Positions 36,333 to 47,684 of a DNA stretch of 64,000 bases are shown here, piece after piece; position 1 is the first letter of the stretch, and each line of letters starts with the position of its first letter. Source of the stretch: Daedaleopsis sinensis (Eukaryota; Basidiomycota; Agaricomycetes; Polyporales; Polyporaceae); contig CM066305.1 of NCBI GenBank assembly GCA_033807695.1, forward strand, positions 186,001 to 250,000. Reading direction: 5' to 3'. The position numbers and the translations under genes are program-made. The notes under the pieces were generated by a model. That model searched no databases, had not been told where the DNA came from, and saw only the letters and a list, made by a program, of their open reading frames with translations.

Positions 36333-38155
36333 TGCACCCAACGTGCACACCAGCTGTAGCAGAAGGGCCGACAGTCAGAGAGTCGAGGGTATAGTGCGGC
36401 ATCGAACAGGAAGGCGGTAAGTGCGCTGGAGAAGGCTTATAGCAGCGCGAGAGATACACTGAGATACATCATAGATTCGTGATGGATGGGTCGTTCTTCA
36501 GGAACACCCGTAACTCCGCCGGCTGCTTCGGGATCTATAACGTGAAATTGGCAATGCATGGCATCGTTGCACTGGGCACTAGGTCAATATGTCTAGTATG
36601 AAGAAGTGATCGCCAGAAGGATATCGAGCATGCATCGTGTTGACAAGCAAGCCTTCCAATAAATTAGTGAAGCTACGTACCTGAGCTCGACTGTAAGTCA
36701 GTAAAGGACTAGGCAGTATGGTATCCATAGGATGGCAGGTAGTACGTATCTGACGTCAGCTCCTTGGGGAACATGATGTGACGCCAACGAGGCTCTATCA
36801 CGTCCCGTACTGACGTGAGAGAAAGGCGTCAAGGAGCGCAGTCCTTGGCACTTGCCTTGCACGTTAGCTCGACGAAGTTCCAGCGGCCGTTGAGCTCTTA
36901 AGGCCTGTTATTAACTGCATCGAAGTCTACGCCCACAAACCTATTCTTGCCAAGTATGAAGGTTCGTGACTGTCGAGAGCTCCGAGGTGCCGGTAAACCC
37001 TAGAAAACATTTACCCCCAGGGGAATGAACTTAAACATGCAGGGTCTCGTTATTGTTGACCGATAGCAATGCGCCTAACAGACGGTGAAATTGTGAGTCC
37101 GAAGTACCTCGAGATACGATATGCACAGCAACGAGTAACGACGTACATATCCATGCGGCTGGTACCGAAGGAGATCCAAGTACTGTTGTAGCTTGCACCT
37201 TGCGCCCACGGACCGGGTCAAGACTATGGATGATAAGTATTCCGAGGGAGCCCGGCATTTATGTCTTCACTGGAAAGGCAGGAGAGGTTCGTCTGATAGT
37301 TCCGTCGTCCTCCATTATCCTCCACATCACCGCGCATAGGAGTTCCGGTACCAAAGACAGCAAACAGGACGCCGAAGAAGTGCTTACCAGTTTGAACTGC
37401 CTGACGAAACGCCTCGACCCTCCCCTGTAAACCAGGCTGTCAACTTTCCTTAGATCGCAGTCACCATTAGACAGATCTCGATGGCTGCTGTAGATCCGCC
37501 TGCGTTGTGTACATTCGACACTTGCGCGCGGCCATGGAGGCGTTCCGTGACAAGGCCATAAGAAGATTCAAACTCCTATAGTAGTCAGGAAGCGTTTCCG
37601 GCGTTGGGTAGAGGTGCCACGTTCCCCTACTTTGCAAATGTCAGCGCGTCGGCAGAATATGTGCAGCAAGAGTAACAGCTAGTATAGGAATGGACGTTTC
37701 GCTCACGCGAAGTTGAGAGAGGAGGAGGAGGAGGAAGGTAGGAAGAGAAAGGTTGCAACAAAACCGAGAGGAGGACCCAGGCTGGACTCGACGTCCGTCA
37801 GACATGGTCAAATGAGTTGAGTTCCGACGGCGTCTAATAATTGAGTAGGAGCTTAAATGATCTCCCATGCGCGGCTGGCGGCCAAACCTACTACTGCTCT
37901 CTGTTATCCTCCCGCTCTACTGGATAGCTTTACGCCTCCTCCTCACGAATAATTCATAGCCACTCCGGTCACAGCAATCAACAAGTTTACTATATGACGA
38001 CGACAGATCTTGTCGCCGCCGAAGACGTTCACTGCCAAGTTCAACGCTAGTAGTACCGTACTTCAATAATAATCAATGCCACCGGAGACATTGTCTCGAA
38101 GTTTCGTATACTAGGTATCCTCTCCTACATCCAAAACCATACTAATATGCAGCCT
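36333..38155. other. Intergenic between PYT5 and PYT6
   Basis: About 1.8 kb. A minus-strand TATAAG near 36434 could serve PYT5. There is a GAGGAG microsatellite near 37721-37735. No gene is recognised. Confidence 0.5.
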
Positions 38156-39441
38156 TTAGTCCGGAGTATACGCAGGAGGGAGTGCAGGCTCGTTATACAG
38201 TCGCAATCCAGAATCCTGGTGCCTCTCCGAAACGCGCTCGCGATTCCCTCGCCTCCTGGCACTTGCGGACAGCGCACCGAGGAGCGACTGCGCGCGCGAA
38301 TGCCACCCAGGAGGCGCGTACCAGGGCGAGCGTGCCGCTTCCGTATGCACGTCAGGTATCGGTGGTGCGGATGTTGTCTGGTCCCTCGACTTTTCCTCCG
38401 AGACCAGTCCGTGTTCTCTGGGAACAGTAGTAGTGGAGACCGGATGTGGACGAGCACCTAACATTGGTAGGGACGCAGTTGAAGCAGACCGATTGTCGTG
38501 GTTGACTGATCCTCTGGTCACGGTTGTCTGGCAGGGCGAGGAAGCCTCGACGTCAAGTTCCGTCCTACCGGTGACACTCCGTGTTTGAGTGCCAGCGGTG
38601 ATGAGCGATGGTGGCCCTTCCGGGCGGCGGGGTCGTACTGCAGCTGGCACAAACGGCTCGACCGCTGCGATGGTTCGTTTTAGATATTCTTTCATTATGT
38701 CCACAATGACAACGTCTCACATACCTCGAATCGTAGATCGTTTCCTGCGGCGTGTCCAGAGAAGCAGAAAAACAGCCATTCCTAACAGAGCGACACCGCC
38801 CACCACGCCTCCGACGATGGCACCGATATTGTGCTGAGACCTTTGTGGTCCCATCGCGTCAATGGGCGGCGCGGATCCAGAGGGCCCGGAGGGCGAGACA
38901 GAGCTCGACGGAGAGGCTCCAGCACCCGACGTTGTGACTATTGAAGTCTGGGAGGGGATCGTCGAGCTCTCGTCCGGAGCAGGAGAAGTGTCGATAAGGA
39001 AGAAGTCAAGCCAGAAGGTCGCAGAATCAGAAGAGTTGACGACATTCGTAACGACAATCCGGTGGGAGCCTGGGGAGAGATCGCGCTTCGAAAAGAAGGT
39101 GACATTGTACTTTGTCTGTCCTGATGATGTGACTGGTGCGTTATAGGTCCCTGCAAGCTCTCCGTCGACTGTGTAGGTCGTATTGGGTCTCCCACTGGTA
39201 TCCGTCGGCTCCAGCGTGCCGATGACTTGTATCCCAGTGCCTACACTGACCTGTGAGTTGCATTGCCAGCAATGCAAGAGATGCGCTCCGACTCACCTGA
39301 GAACCCGAGTTCAGCTGTCAATCCGTCGAGCCCGGCTCCATGCCGTGTGTGGTCTACCTCCGGTACCAAAGTGTCCCAGATCCATCCCGGCTTGTACTGC
39401 ACCGCCGGGTTGCTGTCGTCTACTAGCATTGGGGACGACAT
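38156..39441 (-). CDS. PYT6: member with PPAY tail
   Basis: Three exons on the minus strand: 39297-39441, 38725-39240 and 38156-38664; 389 residues, both introns phase 1. The head is MSSPMLVDDSNPAVQYKPGWIW...VDHTRHGAG, GTGIQVIGTLEPTDTSGRP, TTYTVDGELAGTYNAPV, FFSKRDLSPGSH. The WLDYF strand is preceded by VVNSSDSATF instead of NGTSP. The stalk is short (about 45 residues). The TM helix is IGAIVGGVVGGVALLGMAVF-LLLWTRRRKR. The tail begins AVEPFVPAAVRPR and carries ARSPWYAPPGWHSRAQSLLG and QDSGLRLYNEPALPPAYTPD, so PPxY is PPAY. This whole tail exon is closely similar, at DNA level too, to the last exon of PYT8 (41848-42350). Confidence 0.9.
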
Positions 39442-39846
39442 TTCTGGCACCGCGTCAAGCCGGCACTGCTTGGTAGGCAATTCGATGAGCTCCGACAATC
39501 TGTGGAAGTTGCGGAGGACTACGGGACAGAGGGAACAGAGTCGAGGGGTGCGGAAAGAGATGCACTACGCGTCTCCCAACTCTTCGAGTCCCGAAAATTG
39601 CGCTTTCAGACTGCCAGTGTCAAGGTTCAATCAGCTCGGGTTTGGGTTTATCCTTGCTCGACCCTCGAAGGCTATCATATATCAGGTGGCGAGAACATGA
39701 GACAGCTCTTCTCACACGTCAGAATGCATTGCGCGCTCGGCCTGCCGACTCCGAGGTACTTACTTTAAGTGTGTAGATACGCAGCACATATAGACCTCAA
39801 GTACCGAAGACTATGCTAGTCATCCGAGATCCCCCCCAAACAAACT
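39442..39846. other. Intergenic between PYT6 and PYT7
   Basis: About 400 bp with no gene seen; it should hold the PYT6 promoter. Confidence 0.45.
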
Positions 39847-41190
39847 CTAGTATGGTGTATATGGAGGATCCAGGGAGAGAGTCGTCCGGGTACGAGCGCA
39901 ATCTCCCGCCAGAGTCCCGGTGCTGCTGCGGGAAGCCATCGCGCTGGCGGCTGTCTTGAACGCAGCTTCTGTCAGCCGAGAGCTTGGCGAACAGCGACTG
40001 GGCGTGCGAAGGCCACTCTTGAGGCGCATACCAGCGTCTGCGTGAGACGTCAGAGCGCACTGGCAGGGAGGGCGAGCGCGGCTGCGTCTGCGCGCCGGGA
40101 GACTTCCGTCTGTCGCCGGATGTGTCTGCCTTGCGAGAACGTCGCAAGCTGACGAGGAGAGCGCGATGTGTTGTTCGGGGATAGCATTGGGTGTGGAGGA
40201 ACTTCGATACCGATGCTACCCCGGGCCGACTGTTCAGCTTCAGATGTCCGGACAGATATCTATAGCCACGTCGTTTTGAACATGGAAGCTGTGGTGCGCG
40301 TCGTGGACGTTGTGCGTCTGGCTTGGTCGCTCCGAATCAGGTGCCCTATCACCCGTCGGATGTTGCGGCATCTCCGGCACGGTCTTTGACTCCCGCAAGG
40401 GAGGGACCAGCTACGGACGCAAACGGGTCAACATTTGACAAAGGCTAGATGAGCATATGAACTAGTAGATGTACGGAAAAGTCAACATACCGCGGCTCTG
40501 AGTTCGTTGTCTCCAATGCCAAAGATGATAGACGAGAACAAGAAGCAAGGCAATACCTCCACCCGCAACACCTCCTGCAACCGCACTGATGTTGTGCGAT
40601 GAGGATGCTTGACTACTTGAAGACAAGCCTGTTGAACCCGTCTGCGAGGGCGAAGCATCGACCGGTTGTGAGCCAAGCTGGCTAGATGATGATGAAGAAG
40701 TAAAGATGGTGCTCGTGGTAGTAGAGGGCCCGGATACAAGGACATTGTAAAAGTCGAGGGAGATTTGCGTCATCGCGGGCTGTCGCGAGCCGCGAAACTC
40801 GGGTCTGGGTGGATTCAGGCCACTCATAGCGCAGAACATCACAGTAGAGAGTCCGCCAGAGTCTGTGAGCTCCGGGACGGACACTGGTGAGCCGTTAAAG
40901 CTGTAAGACAAGCCATGTGCGGGCAGGATAAAGTTGGGGTTGTAGTAGTCAATGAGTTCAGCTCCGGAACCTGTGCTATAGTATGAGCCCGTGTGATATA
41001 TGCGCACATTCTAAGTCAAGAACTCACCCAGAAACCTCAAGCTGATCTTCGCGCTGGCTATGTCAGGACTTGTGAGCGGAATGTGCACTGTCCCACCCCG
41101 GGCTCAGAGCGTCAGAATTGCCAGCTATCCTGACTCGAAAGGTAGGACACTACAGGTGTAAGAATCGTCGATGAAAGAACTATCAATGTC
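39847..41190 (-). pseudogene. PYT7: decayed class II member
   Basis: Recognisable parts on the minus strand are an exon 1 remnant (about 41030-41190: FIDDSYTCSVLPFESG...GGTVHIPL...ISLRFLG), an exon 2 (about 40490-40975: GSGAELIDYYNPNF, VTFC-like TVMFCAMSGL, ISLDFYNVLVS, Ser-rich stalk, TM ISAVAGGVAGGGIALLLVLVY) and a tail (39847 to about 40147: RRRWYAPQEWPSHAQSLF). Exon 1 has two in-frame stops (TAG after FESG and TGA eight codons later) and no ATG upstream in frame. The tail needs a frameshift to reach SLDPPYTPY and a stop. The head is most like PYT14 (GGTVHIP shared). It was probably inactivated some time ago, while the TM part is still open. Confidence 0.75.
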
Positions 41191-41847
41191 ATCATCATGA
41201 TGGAGGCTCAAGAGCTCATCCCTACGGAGTCCGGATGGTGTAGGTCGTAGGGATGGTATTGGAGTAAGGAGACGGGATGATCGCAGAAAGCGGCTCGGAG
41301 GCCCGCCGAGGGTCATAGGAAATCTTCATGCCGTTGTTATGCACTGGTGCTATGTGAACACACACACACTGCGCAGCATCTTGCAAAGTCGCTCGGACCA
41401 CGTGCCTATAAATGCGCAACTAGTACTCGCCGGTTGATCAGGCTCTCAACGCGACGGGGAAGCGCCACATATACGGCGGGATCCGTTCGTGTGCTGTCGA
41501 ACTCGGCCATCGTACATCGTCGCCTGATGTGGTACCACCACTAGGTCGACTGAGATAAGAAGCAGATTCTTGCTTGAGTATACGCGCATGCCGGAGAGTC
41601 AAGGCGAACCGCGTCTCGGAGGACTCGGAGGAGGGACGGAGACAATTTACAAGCTGGAAATCAACCGTAGTACCATAGCGGATTACGTCAGGCGTTTCCC
41701 AGAGCGGGCCGCTCCTCGCCGTTCCCCGACGCCTGCGCCATCTTGAAGGCCTGAAATTTTGAAAGCTTGAAGCTTCCAATGGGAGACATCATTATCTTCA
41801 AGGTTCGTACATCCGTTGCTACATCCGAAACTATAGTATGCAGGCTT
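41191..41847. other. Intergenic 3' of PYT8, with repeated flank copy 1
   Basis: The part from about 41460 to 41765 is repeated at 44150-44475 (see the repeat entries). No gene is seen. Confidence 0.5.
41460..41765 (+). repeat. PYT 3'-flank repeat, copy 1 (after PYT8)
   Basis: A diverged direct copy of 44150-44475. Shared strings include GACTGAGATA/GACAGAGATA-type blocks, GAGTATACGCGCATGCCGGAGAGTC, GGACGGAGACAATT, ACGTCAGGCGTTT and GGGCCGCTCC. It lies about 80 bp beyond the PYT8 stop codon. Confidence 0.75.
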
Positions 41848-43377
41848 TCAATCCGGAGTATACGCAGGTGGGAGTGAGGGCTCGTTATACATGCGCAATC
41901 CGGAATCTTGGTGCCTCTCCGGACCACGCTCGCGACTCTCTCGCCTCCCACCTGCGGACAGCGCACCGAGGAGCGACTGCGCGCGCGAATGCCAACCAGG
42001 AGGCGCGTACCAAGGCGAGCGTGACGCCTCCATGTGCACGTCCTGTACTGCTGTGGGTGGCGTGGATAGTGTTTGTTCTCCTGACTTTTCTTCCGACTCG
42101 GAGACGAGTTGCTCCCCGCCACCGGTAGCAGTAGCCGAGACGGGATGTGGACGAGCACTCAGCAGCATTGGTAAAAGCACAGTTGATGAAGAAGGATTGT
42201 CGTAGTTCACTGATCCTCTGGTCGCGATTGTCTCGCAGGAGGTCTCGACGTCAAGCTCCGTTCCACCGGTGACACTCACACTCCGAGTGCCAGCTATCTT
42301 CAGCGGTCTCCCGCGGGATCGAACCGCAGCAGGTACAAACGGCTCGACCTCTGTGATGTTGCGTTTCAACATCCCCACTTATTGTCCACAATGTTTCACA
42401 TACCTCGAAGAGCGGATCGCCTCGAAGAAGTCACGAGAGTAGTGGGTCTGCAGGGGAGGTTCGCCCAAATGACCTCTAGATTGTCTGTCAGTTTTTAAAT
42501 TGATGTCGTGAATCTGCGTTGACATACCTGAACGTGTGGCCGCTCGCCGTCTTCGCATAAAGAGTACGAGGCCGAGCAGAACGGCAACCAGGGCGACACC
42601 TCCTACAGCGCCTCCTACTATCACGGGAGGAGAAGAGGCACCCTGCGTGGTCCCAGCCATAGCACCAGTAGTTGGATTGTGTTTATTACTCGTAGCTGAA
42701 CTTGATATAGAGAGTGTCGGCTGAGCCTGCGAGAGACGCAGCGAATCCAAGGGCTCTGACGGTGTCGGCAGCGGGAAAGTCGAAGATAACTTAAACGAAG
42801 TCACCGTTACTATTGTGACCTCGGATATGGTAGCGCTGGACGCCGTGTGTACCTGCTCGGTGCTTGTATGGAGTGTGGTGGTTTCGGAAGGAGTCTGTTC
42901 GGTAGCGACATCAACTATGAAATAGTCGAGCCAAAACTTGGATGGGCTGGTGTCGTTGTTATTTGTGATCACAAGCTGGTGGTATCCTGCGAAAAGGTCC
43001 CGCTTTCCAAACACAGTCACGTTGAACTCGGTGTCCCCATCGGGCTTGAGAGACTGGGTTTTATTCTGCACAAAAGCTCCATCGATAGTGTATGTCGTTT
43101 GAGGTACTCCAGCTCGTATGACATTTTCTGCCGTCGTGATGACCTGAATACCGGTCCCTAAGACGAGTTGTCAATATATCTTCAAGCTATGTACGTTTAT
43201 TCTGACGCAGGCGGGATGGGACTCACCGTGGAAGGTGAGAGAGACAGTTTGGCCAGCATGCACAGCCTGATGTCTCGTTCCCCTAAACGCGAGAGGGAAT
43301 GTGTCGAGGTTCCAGCCTGGCGATTCGGAGTACTGTACTACGGGATCATTGTCGTCAATGAAGATTTGCGAGGCCAT
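41848..43377 (-). CDS. PYT8: chimeric member (PYT13-type head, PYT6-type tail)
   Basis: Four exons on the minus strand: 43227-43377, 42528-43157, 42404-42475 and 41848-42350; 451 residues, all introns phase 1. The first exon (MASQIFIDDNDPVVQYSESPGW...GTRHQAVHAGQ) and most of exon 2 (GTGIQVITTAENVIRAG, TTYTIDGAFVQNKTQSLKPDG, ITNNNDTSPSKFWLDYFIVD, TM IVGGAVGGVALVAVLLGLVLF-MRRRR) are nearly identical to PYT13. Exon 3 (EVIWANLPCRPTTL) also matches the start of the PYT13 tail exon. Exon 4 (EVEPFVPAAVRSR, SRSPWYAPPGWHSRAQSLLG, QDSGLRMYNEPSLPPAYTPD) instead matches PYT6. The short exon 3 is therefore a truncated PYT13 tail joined to a PYT6 tail. In the conserved sequon NGTSP the Gly is changed (NNNDTSP) but N-x-T is kept. 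Confidence 0.88.
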
Positions 43378-43792
43378 AGCTTGAACTAGTCGTAGGATGT
43401 CAGTGGGGCGGTCGGAGTGGGAGCGTGTTGTGCTCTCAGCTCCAGTTCTATGCCTGTGGAGACTGAAACGATCAGCGCTCTGTCAATGGCGTTCATCCAG
43501 AGAATGTGATTGAGACAACGCCTGCCGCCCGCATGACATGAAGTATCATGTTGGGTCATCACGAGAACGACCTTGCTTTCTTCGAGAGCTCAGGTAACAT
43601 TCATTCATAGACCCTGCAGTAGAACGGGCATCTCGGCGATCGACTTCTCCACCGAAACGAGATGGATTCGTGCCGGTGCTAAGCACCAAGTGACGGGAGA
43701 GAGGGGCTTGGATTGGTGTTGCCTTACTATGGAGAGCTCGATGGACTACACTGACAACGGTCACCCGATCAAACTGTACAATGACAGATCTT
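42420..43792 (-). repeat. Inverted duplication, left arm (PYT8 head and promoter)
   Basis: The minus strand of this segment matches the plus strand of 54921-56321 along the promoter (AGATCTGTCATTGTACnGTTTGATCG...), exon 1, intron 1, exon 2 and the first part of the next exon. The middle of the stalk is the most diverged part. Confidence 0.85.
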
Positions 43793-44610
43793 ATGTACAC
43801 CTGCGCTCGAGCGTGGGGCGTAGTGGTCGCCGCCTGAAGTTGGTGTTGGCGAGACTCCTCGTGTTATTTCACACACCACACTCTCTGCGGGCATATATAC
43901 GAGGTTGTCAGCGGTAGTCCGTGCAAATTACATACTGCACAGCGCTTACGAACTAATATCCACACCGAGGACATAAAGAAAGCACGTAGATCCACAGCCG
44001 TGCACGTCCATCGGATATTGCGGACGAGCGCATTAGTGACTGAGCCGCGCAGCACTGTTCGAAATGTAAGTGCTCCTCCACGACACAAGGAGGCGACATG
44101 GCTGGCGAGCTCAAAGCTCTAAATGAGTGCTCGCTCGGACCATGTGCCCATTAAGACGACGGGATTCGTTCGTGTGCTTTCGGACTCGGCCATCGTACAT
44201 GGTCGCCCGATGTGGTACCGCCACTAGGTCGACAGAGATAGAAGCAGATTCATGAGTGAGTATACGCGCATGCCGGAGAGTCGACTTTGAGTCGAGGAGA
44301 ACCGCGTCGGAGGATCCGGAGTGACGGAGACAATTCACAAGATAATCCAACGAGTGCCATAGCTCATTATAGTACGTCAGGCGTTTGCAGTTGGGCCGAG
44401 AGGGGGCCGCTCCCCGCCGTCCTACGACAAGGGCGGCGAGCTGAAGCTTTGAAGCTTGAAGGCCTGAAGCTTGAAGTTTCACCTAAAGCGGAGTCTCCGT
44501 CGCACTCATTCTTTGATACATAAACGTCTGAAGAGCGACGATAGAAGAGCCTATACGCACACATAGTACAAAGTTCTTCCGCTCTCAGCAAGTCCGACAC
44601 CAGATACACC
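43378..44610. other. PYT8 promoter region and 3' flank of PYT9
   Basis: About 1.2 kb. The left 415 bp belongs to the inverted duplication and 44150-44475 is flank-repeat copy 2. No gene is seen. Confidence 0.5.
44150..44475 (+). repeat. PYT 3'-flank repeat, copy 2 (after PYT9)
   Basis: A diverged direct copy of 41460-41765, about 135 bp beyond the PYT9 stop codon. Short AAGCTTGAAGG/CCTGAAGCTTGAAG repeats follow at 44440-44475. Confidence 0.75.
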
Positions 44611-46217
44611 CTACTCTGGCGTATACGGTGGCGGCAGCGCCATCTCGCTATACATCCTCAACCCCGAGTCCTGATAGCGCTCCGCCGAGGGTTCTCGCTC
44701 CCGCTCGACCGTCCGCGGCCCTCCCGCAGAGAACGCGCTGAGCAGCGACTGTGCGCGCGACTGCGCGCCGGGCGGCGCGTGCCAAGGCGCACGCGCGATC
44801 TCGGACCTGAAGTTCTGGGGGGTATCAGGGGGTATCAGACCGTCGGGATGCTCGTTGGTAGGGGTGAGGCCTGGGTCCGAGTGATGGTCGCTCGCGCTGA
44901 CGAGAGCGGCGGAGGACGAGGAGTGGATGGTGGTTGCGCCGTACACCGATGGTGAGAGCTTGGAGTCTCCTGCCGAAGAAGAGATGCGACGGCCTGCGAC
45001 CGCCGACGGGCTGATGGAAGCTGAGCCTGACGAACTCGTGGGCATCGGTGGGGCAGACGTGTTTTGAGGAGGGTTTGAGGGTATATGATATGCCGAAGAA
45101 TACGCCGACTCGGAGAATCTGCTCTCGGACGGAGGTCGGGATGGATACGACGGCGACGAGGAGAGGGTAGTCCAATTGCGTGTCGTTTCGGACATCTGTC
45201 GGCCAAGGGGAGGATTGATGTCTGTGAGAATCGGCGTCGTCAGAAAGTGATCTGCGTGATGGGATCGGAGCACGCACCTGCGTGTTCCTGGGATCGCAGT
45301 CTGCGCCGACGCCGCGCACAGAAGAACGTGATAGCAATGAGCACCAGCAAGGATATGCCACCGATCACAGCGCCCACGACTACAGCTGTTCCTGAGCTGG
45401 AGTTCGTGGCGGTTGGGTCCGACGCGGAGCCGAGCACGGTGACTGTCTGAGTACTTGCGGAGGACGACAACGTCGCTGACCCTTCGCTGGCCGAAGCAGC
45501 GGCATTTGAAGAGGTCGGCGATTCTGTGAGGGGTGTAAGAGACGATGCAGAGTTGATCCGGGATTGAGATGATGATGTTGTCGTTGTGTCAGAGGATGAC
45601 GAGGTCACGCTCTCGGACCGCGAAAGAGATGGGGAAGACCCAGATGTCGATGTGGAAGTGGACGGCTGGGTGTTAGTGTGAGGTGGTGAAGTCGTAGCTG
45701 TCGAGGAAGGGACCGTGTGGGTGGTGGTGGTGGTGGTAGGCCCGCTGTTGGTCGGCGGCTGACTGTAAATAAGGAAATAATCTAAGTAGAATGTTGCTCG
45801 GTCGGACCCAAAGTCGGATGTGATGATAATCGTATGTGAACCCGGGGAGAGATCGCGCTTTGTGAAGTAGGTGACGTTGTACTGCGTCGTACTGGTGGAT
45901 GGGGCAGTATAGGAGCCTACGGAGAGCCCGTCGATTGTGTATGTAGTCTTGGGCTGGCCGGCACCGTCAGATGGCATGAGAGTCCCCACCACTTGGATTC
46001 CGGTCCCTGTCAGAGTAAAAAGATGCGATGTCTATTCGGCCATAGTGCGTGAAGAAGCAATCTGCTCACCAGAGAACCCGAGCGAGGCGGTTATGCCATC
46101 TATGTTCAACCAATGCCTGGTGTGGTCGACCTCGTCCTGAACATTCGGCTCCCACGTCCATCCCGACTGATACTGTACGACCGGGTCCGAGTCGTCAATT
46201 AGCTGTGGGGATGCCAT
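44611..46217 (-). CDS. PYT9: archetypal member, PPPY tail
   Basis: Three exons on the minus strand: 46070-46217, 45278-46006 and 44611-45221; 495 residues, both introns phase 1. The head is MASPQLIDDSDPVVQYQSGWTW...VDHTRHWLN, GTGIQVVGTLMPSDGAGQP, TTYTIDGLSVGSYTAPS, YFTKRDLSPGSH, and SDFGSDRATFYLDYFLI (no NGTSP). A stalk of about 140 residues is nearly all Ser/Thr/Pro. The TM helix is AVVVGAVIGGISLLVLIAITFF, then CARRRRRLR. The 200-residue tail is Ser-rich and carries ARAPWHAPPGAQSRAQSLLS and YQDSGLRMYSEMALPPPYTPE. It shows every family feature cleanly and is a good reference sequence. Confidence 0.92.
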
Positions 46218-47684
46218 CGTTTCAACTGTTTGAACATCCCAGCTCGACACTAGTGTTCGTCGTGTCGAACAGTCAGAAATTGTCGATGGGTCCGCGGTCG
46301 AGCGACAACACAGAAGTGAAGTAGGAGATAAGTTGGGAAAGTGTTCAGCGACATGCTGCTGATTGGTGATGCGGACTTATGTCTGTCAAACTTGGTGGCA
46401 AGTCGTCAAAGGTCGTTAGTCGATATCAGTTACCCGAGTGATGCCTGACGTCAGGTCTTCTCACGCTTCGGGAGGGCGTTTCTTCCGGTCACCCGGTGGC
46501 CGCATGCCTCCTCCTCCTCACCCGTGGCTACGGGCAACGATAGTACCAAGCTCTTACCTTGCTGGCAGTTCTCTTTCCCTTGGAACTCCTGGAGCTCTCT
46601 GCGAGTAATACGACATACTACCTCGGTCATCGTAAATCCGACAGACCGCCGGGAATGCTCTGTAAGGTAAAATTTGTTGTAACTCTGATGCTGATGCTGA
46701 TCCTGTTCACGCTGCTGCGTACAGTGGTCCAGGCTCTACAACGTGCTGCTATGGCGCCAGGCACGTTCAATCCGTCTGATTCTTCAGGCTTCCACTGGCA
46801 CAAGCTCCGAGCTCCATGAGCCAATACTTCCATACGCATACTCGGTCACTCGAGAGAGTCGATAACCACCGTCTGTTGAAGGCCGATATAGCTAAGGCAC
46901 GTCCGAGTCGACACTGAAGCCAAGCAAGAGCGTATACAAAAGGTGTGCTGTACTGCTCATACAATTCATCCCGTCCTCCACCCTAGAGAGTGTTGCTTAC
47001 TCTGCTCCGACATAGCTCACTCAACTACCGCGATACTCGTACCGAGCCTGGCTCGAATGGCGCCTGATCAAACATAGAAGCCTTCTGGCTCATACCGGAG
47101 TACGTACCGCCGGACTGCAATGGATGAGAGACCAGTGCTTTCACGTATCGTCCAATTTCTCATATGACCACATGCAGAATGCACATCGGCACTTATATCC
47201 TCAGGAATCTGCAGAGATGGGAGAGACTGTCGGCGGTGTACGCCCACAGTCCTGAGTCGCCATGCTGGCGGGGATGACCTTCACGGTCCCTTCGCTGAGG
47301 GGGCCGAGACCACACTGAAGATGGACTGCGCGCGTCCGTAGAGCTGATAGCGCAAGAAACTCCGCGAGTATCATCGGTGTAACGCCGAGCCCCACCAGAG
47401 TCCCTGCGGTCCCCTTTTCGTCACCTCGAGGTAGTGAACCGTTACCAGGTGTAGTGTATGTGCGATGGGAGGCGTGGAAGAGTTCGTGAGTCTTGGCCTC
47501 CTCCGCGTCTCGCAGCAGCTCGGGCCGACGACTCAGACCCTCCGTTGCAGCATTCTAGTGACACCATGTAGCTCATGATTCATGCCAACCGTACACAAAT
47601 GTCTGATATCCACCACAGCGAAATATCCGGGACGTCGAACCTGAAGGAGCTGCGAGACTCAAATGTCCGAACGATAGCCGGGCC
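46218..47684. other. Intergenic between PYT9 and PYT10
   Basis: About 1.5 kb: promoter of PYT9 and 3' flank of PYT10. No gene is recognised. Confidence 0.5.
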
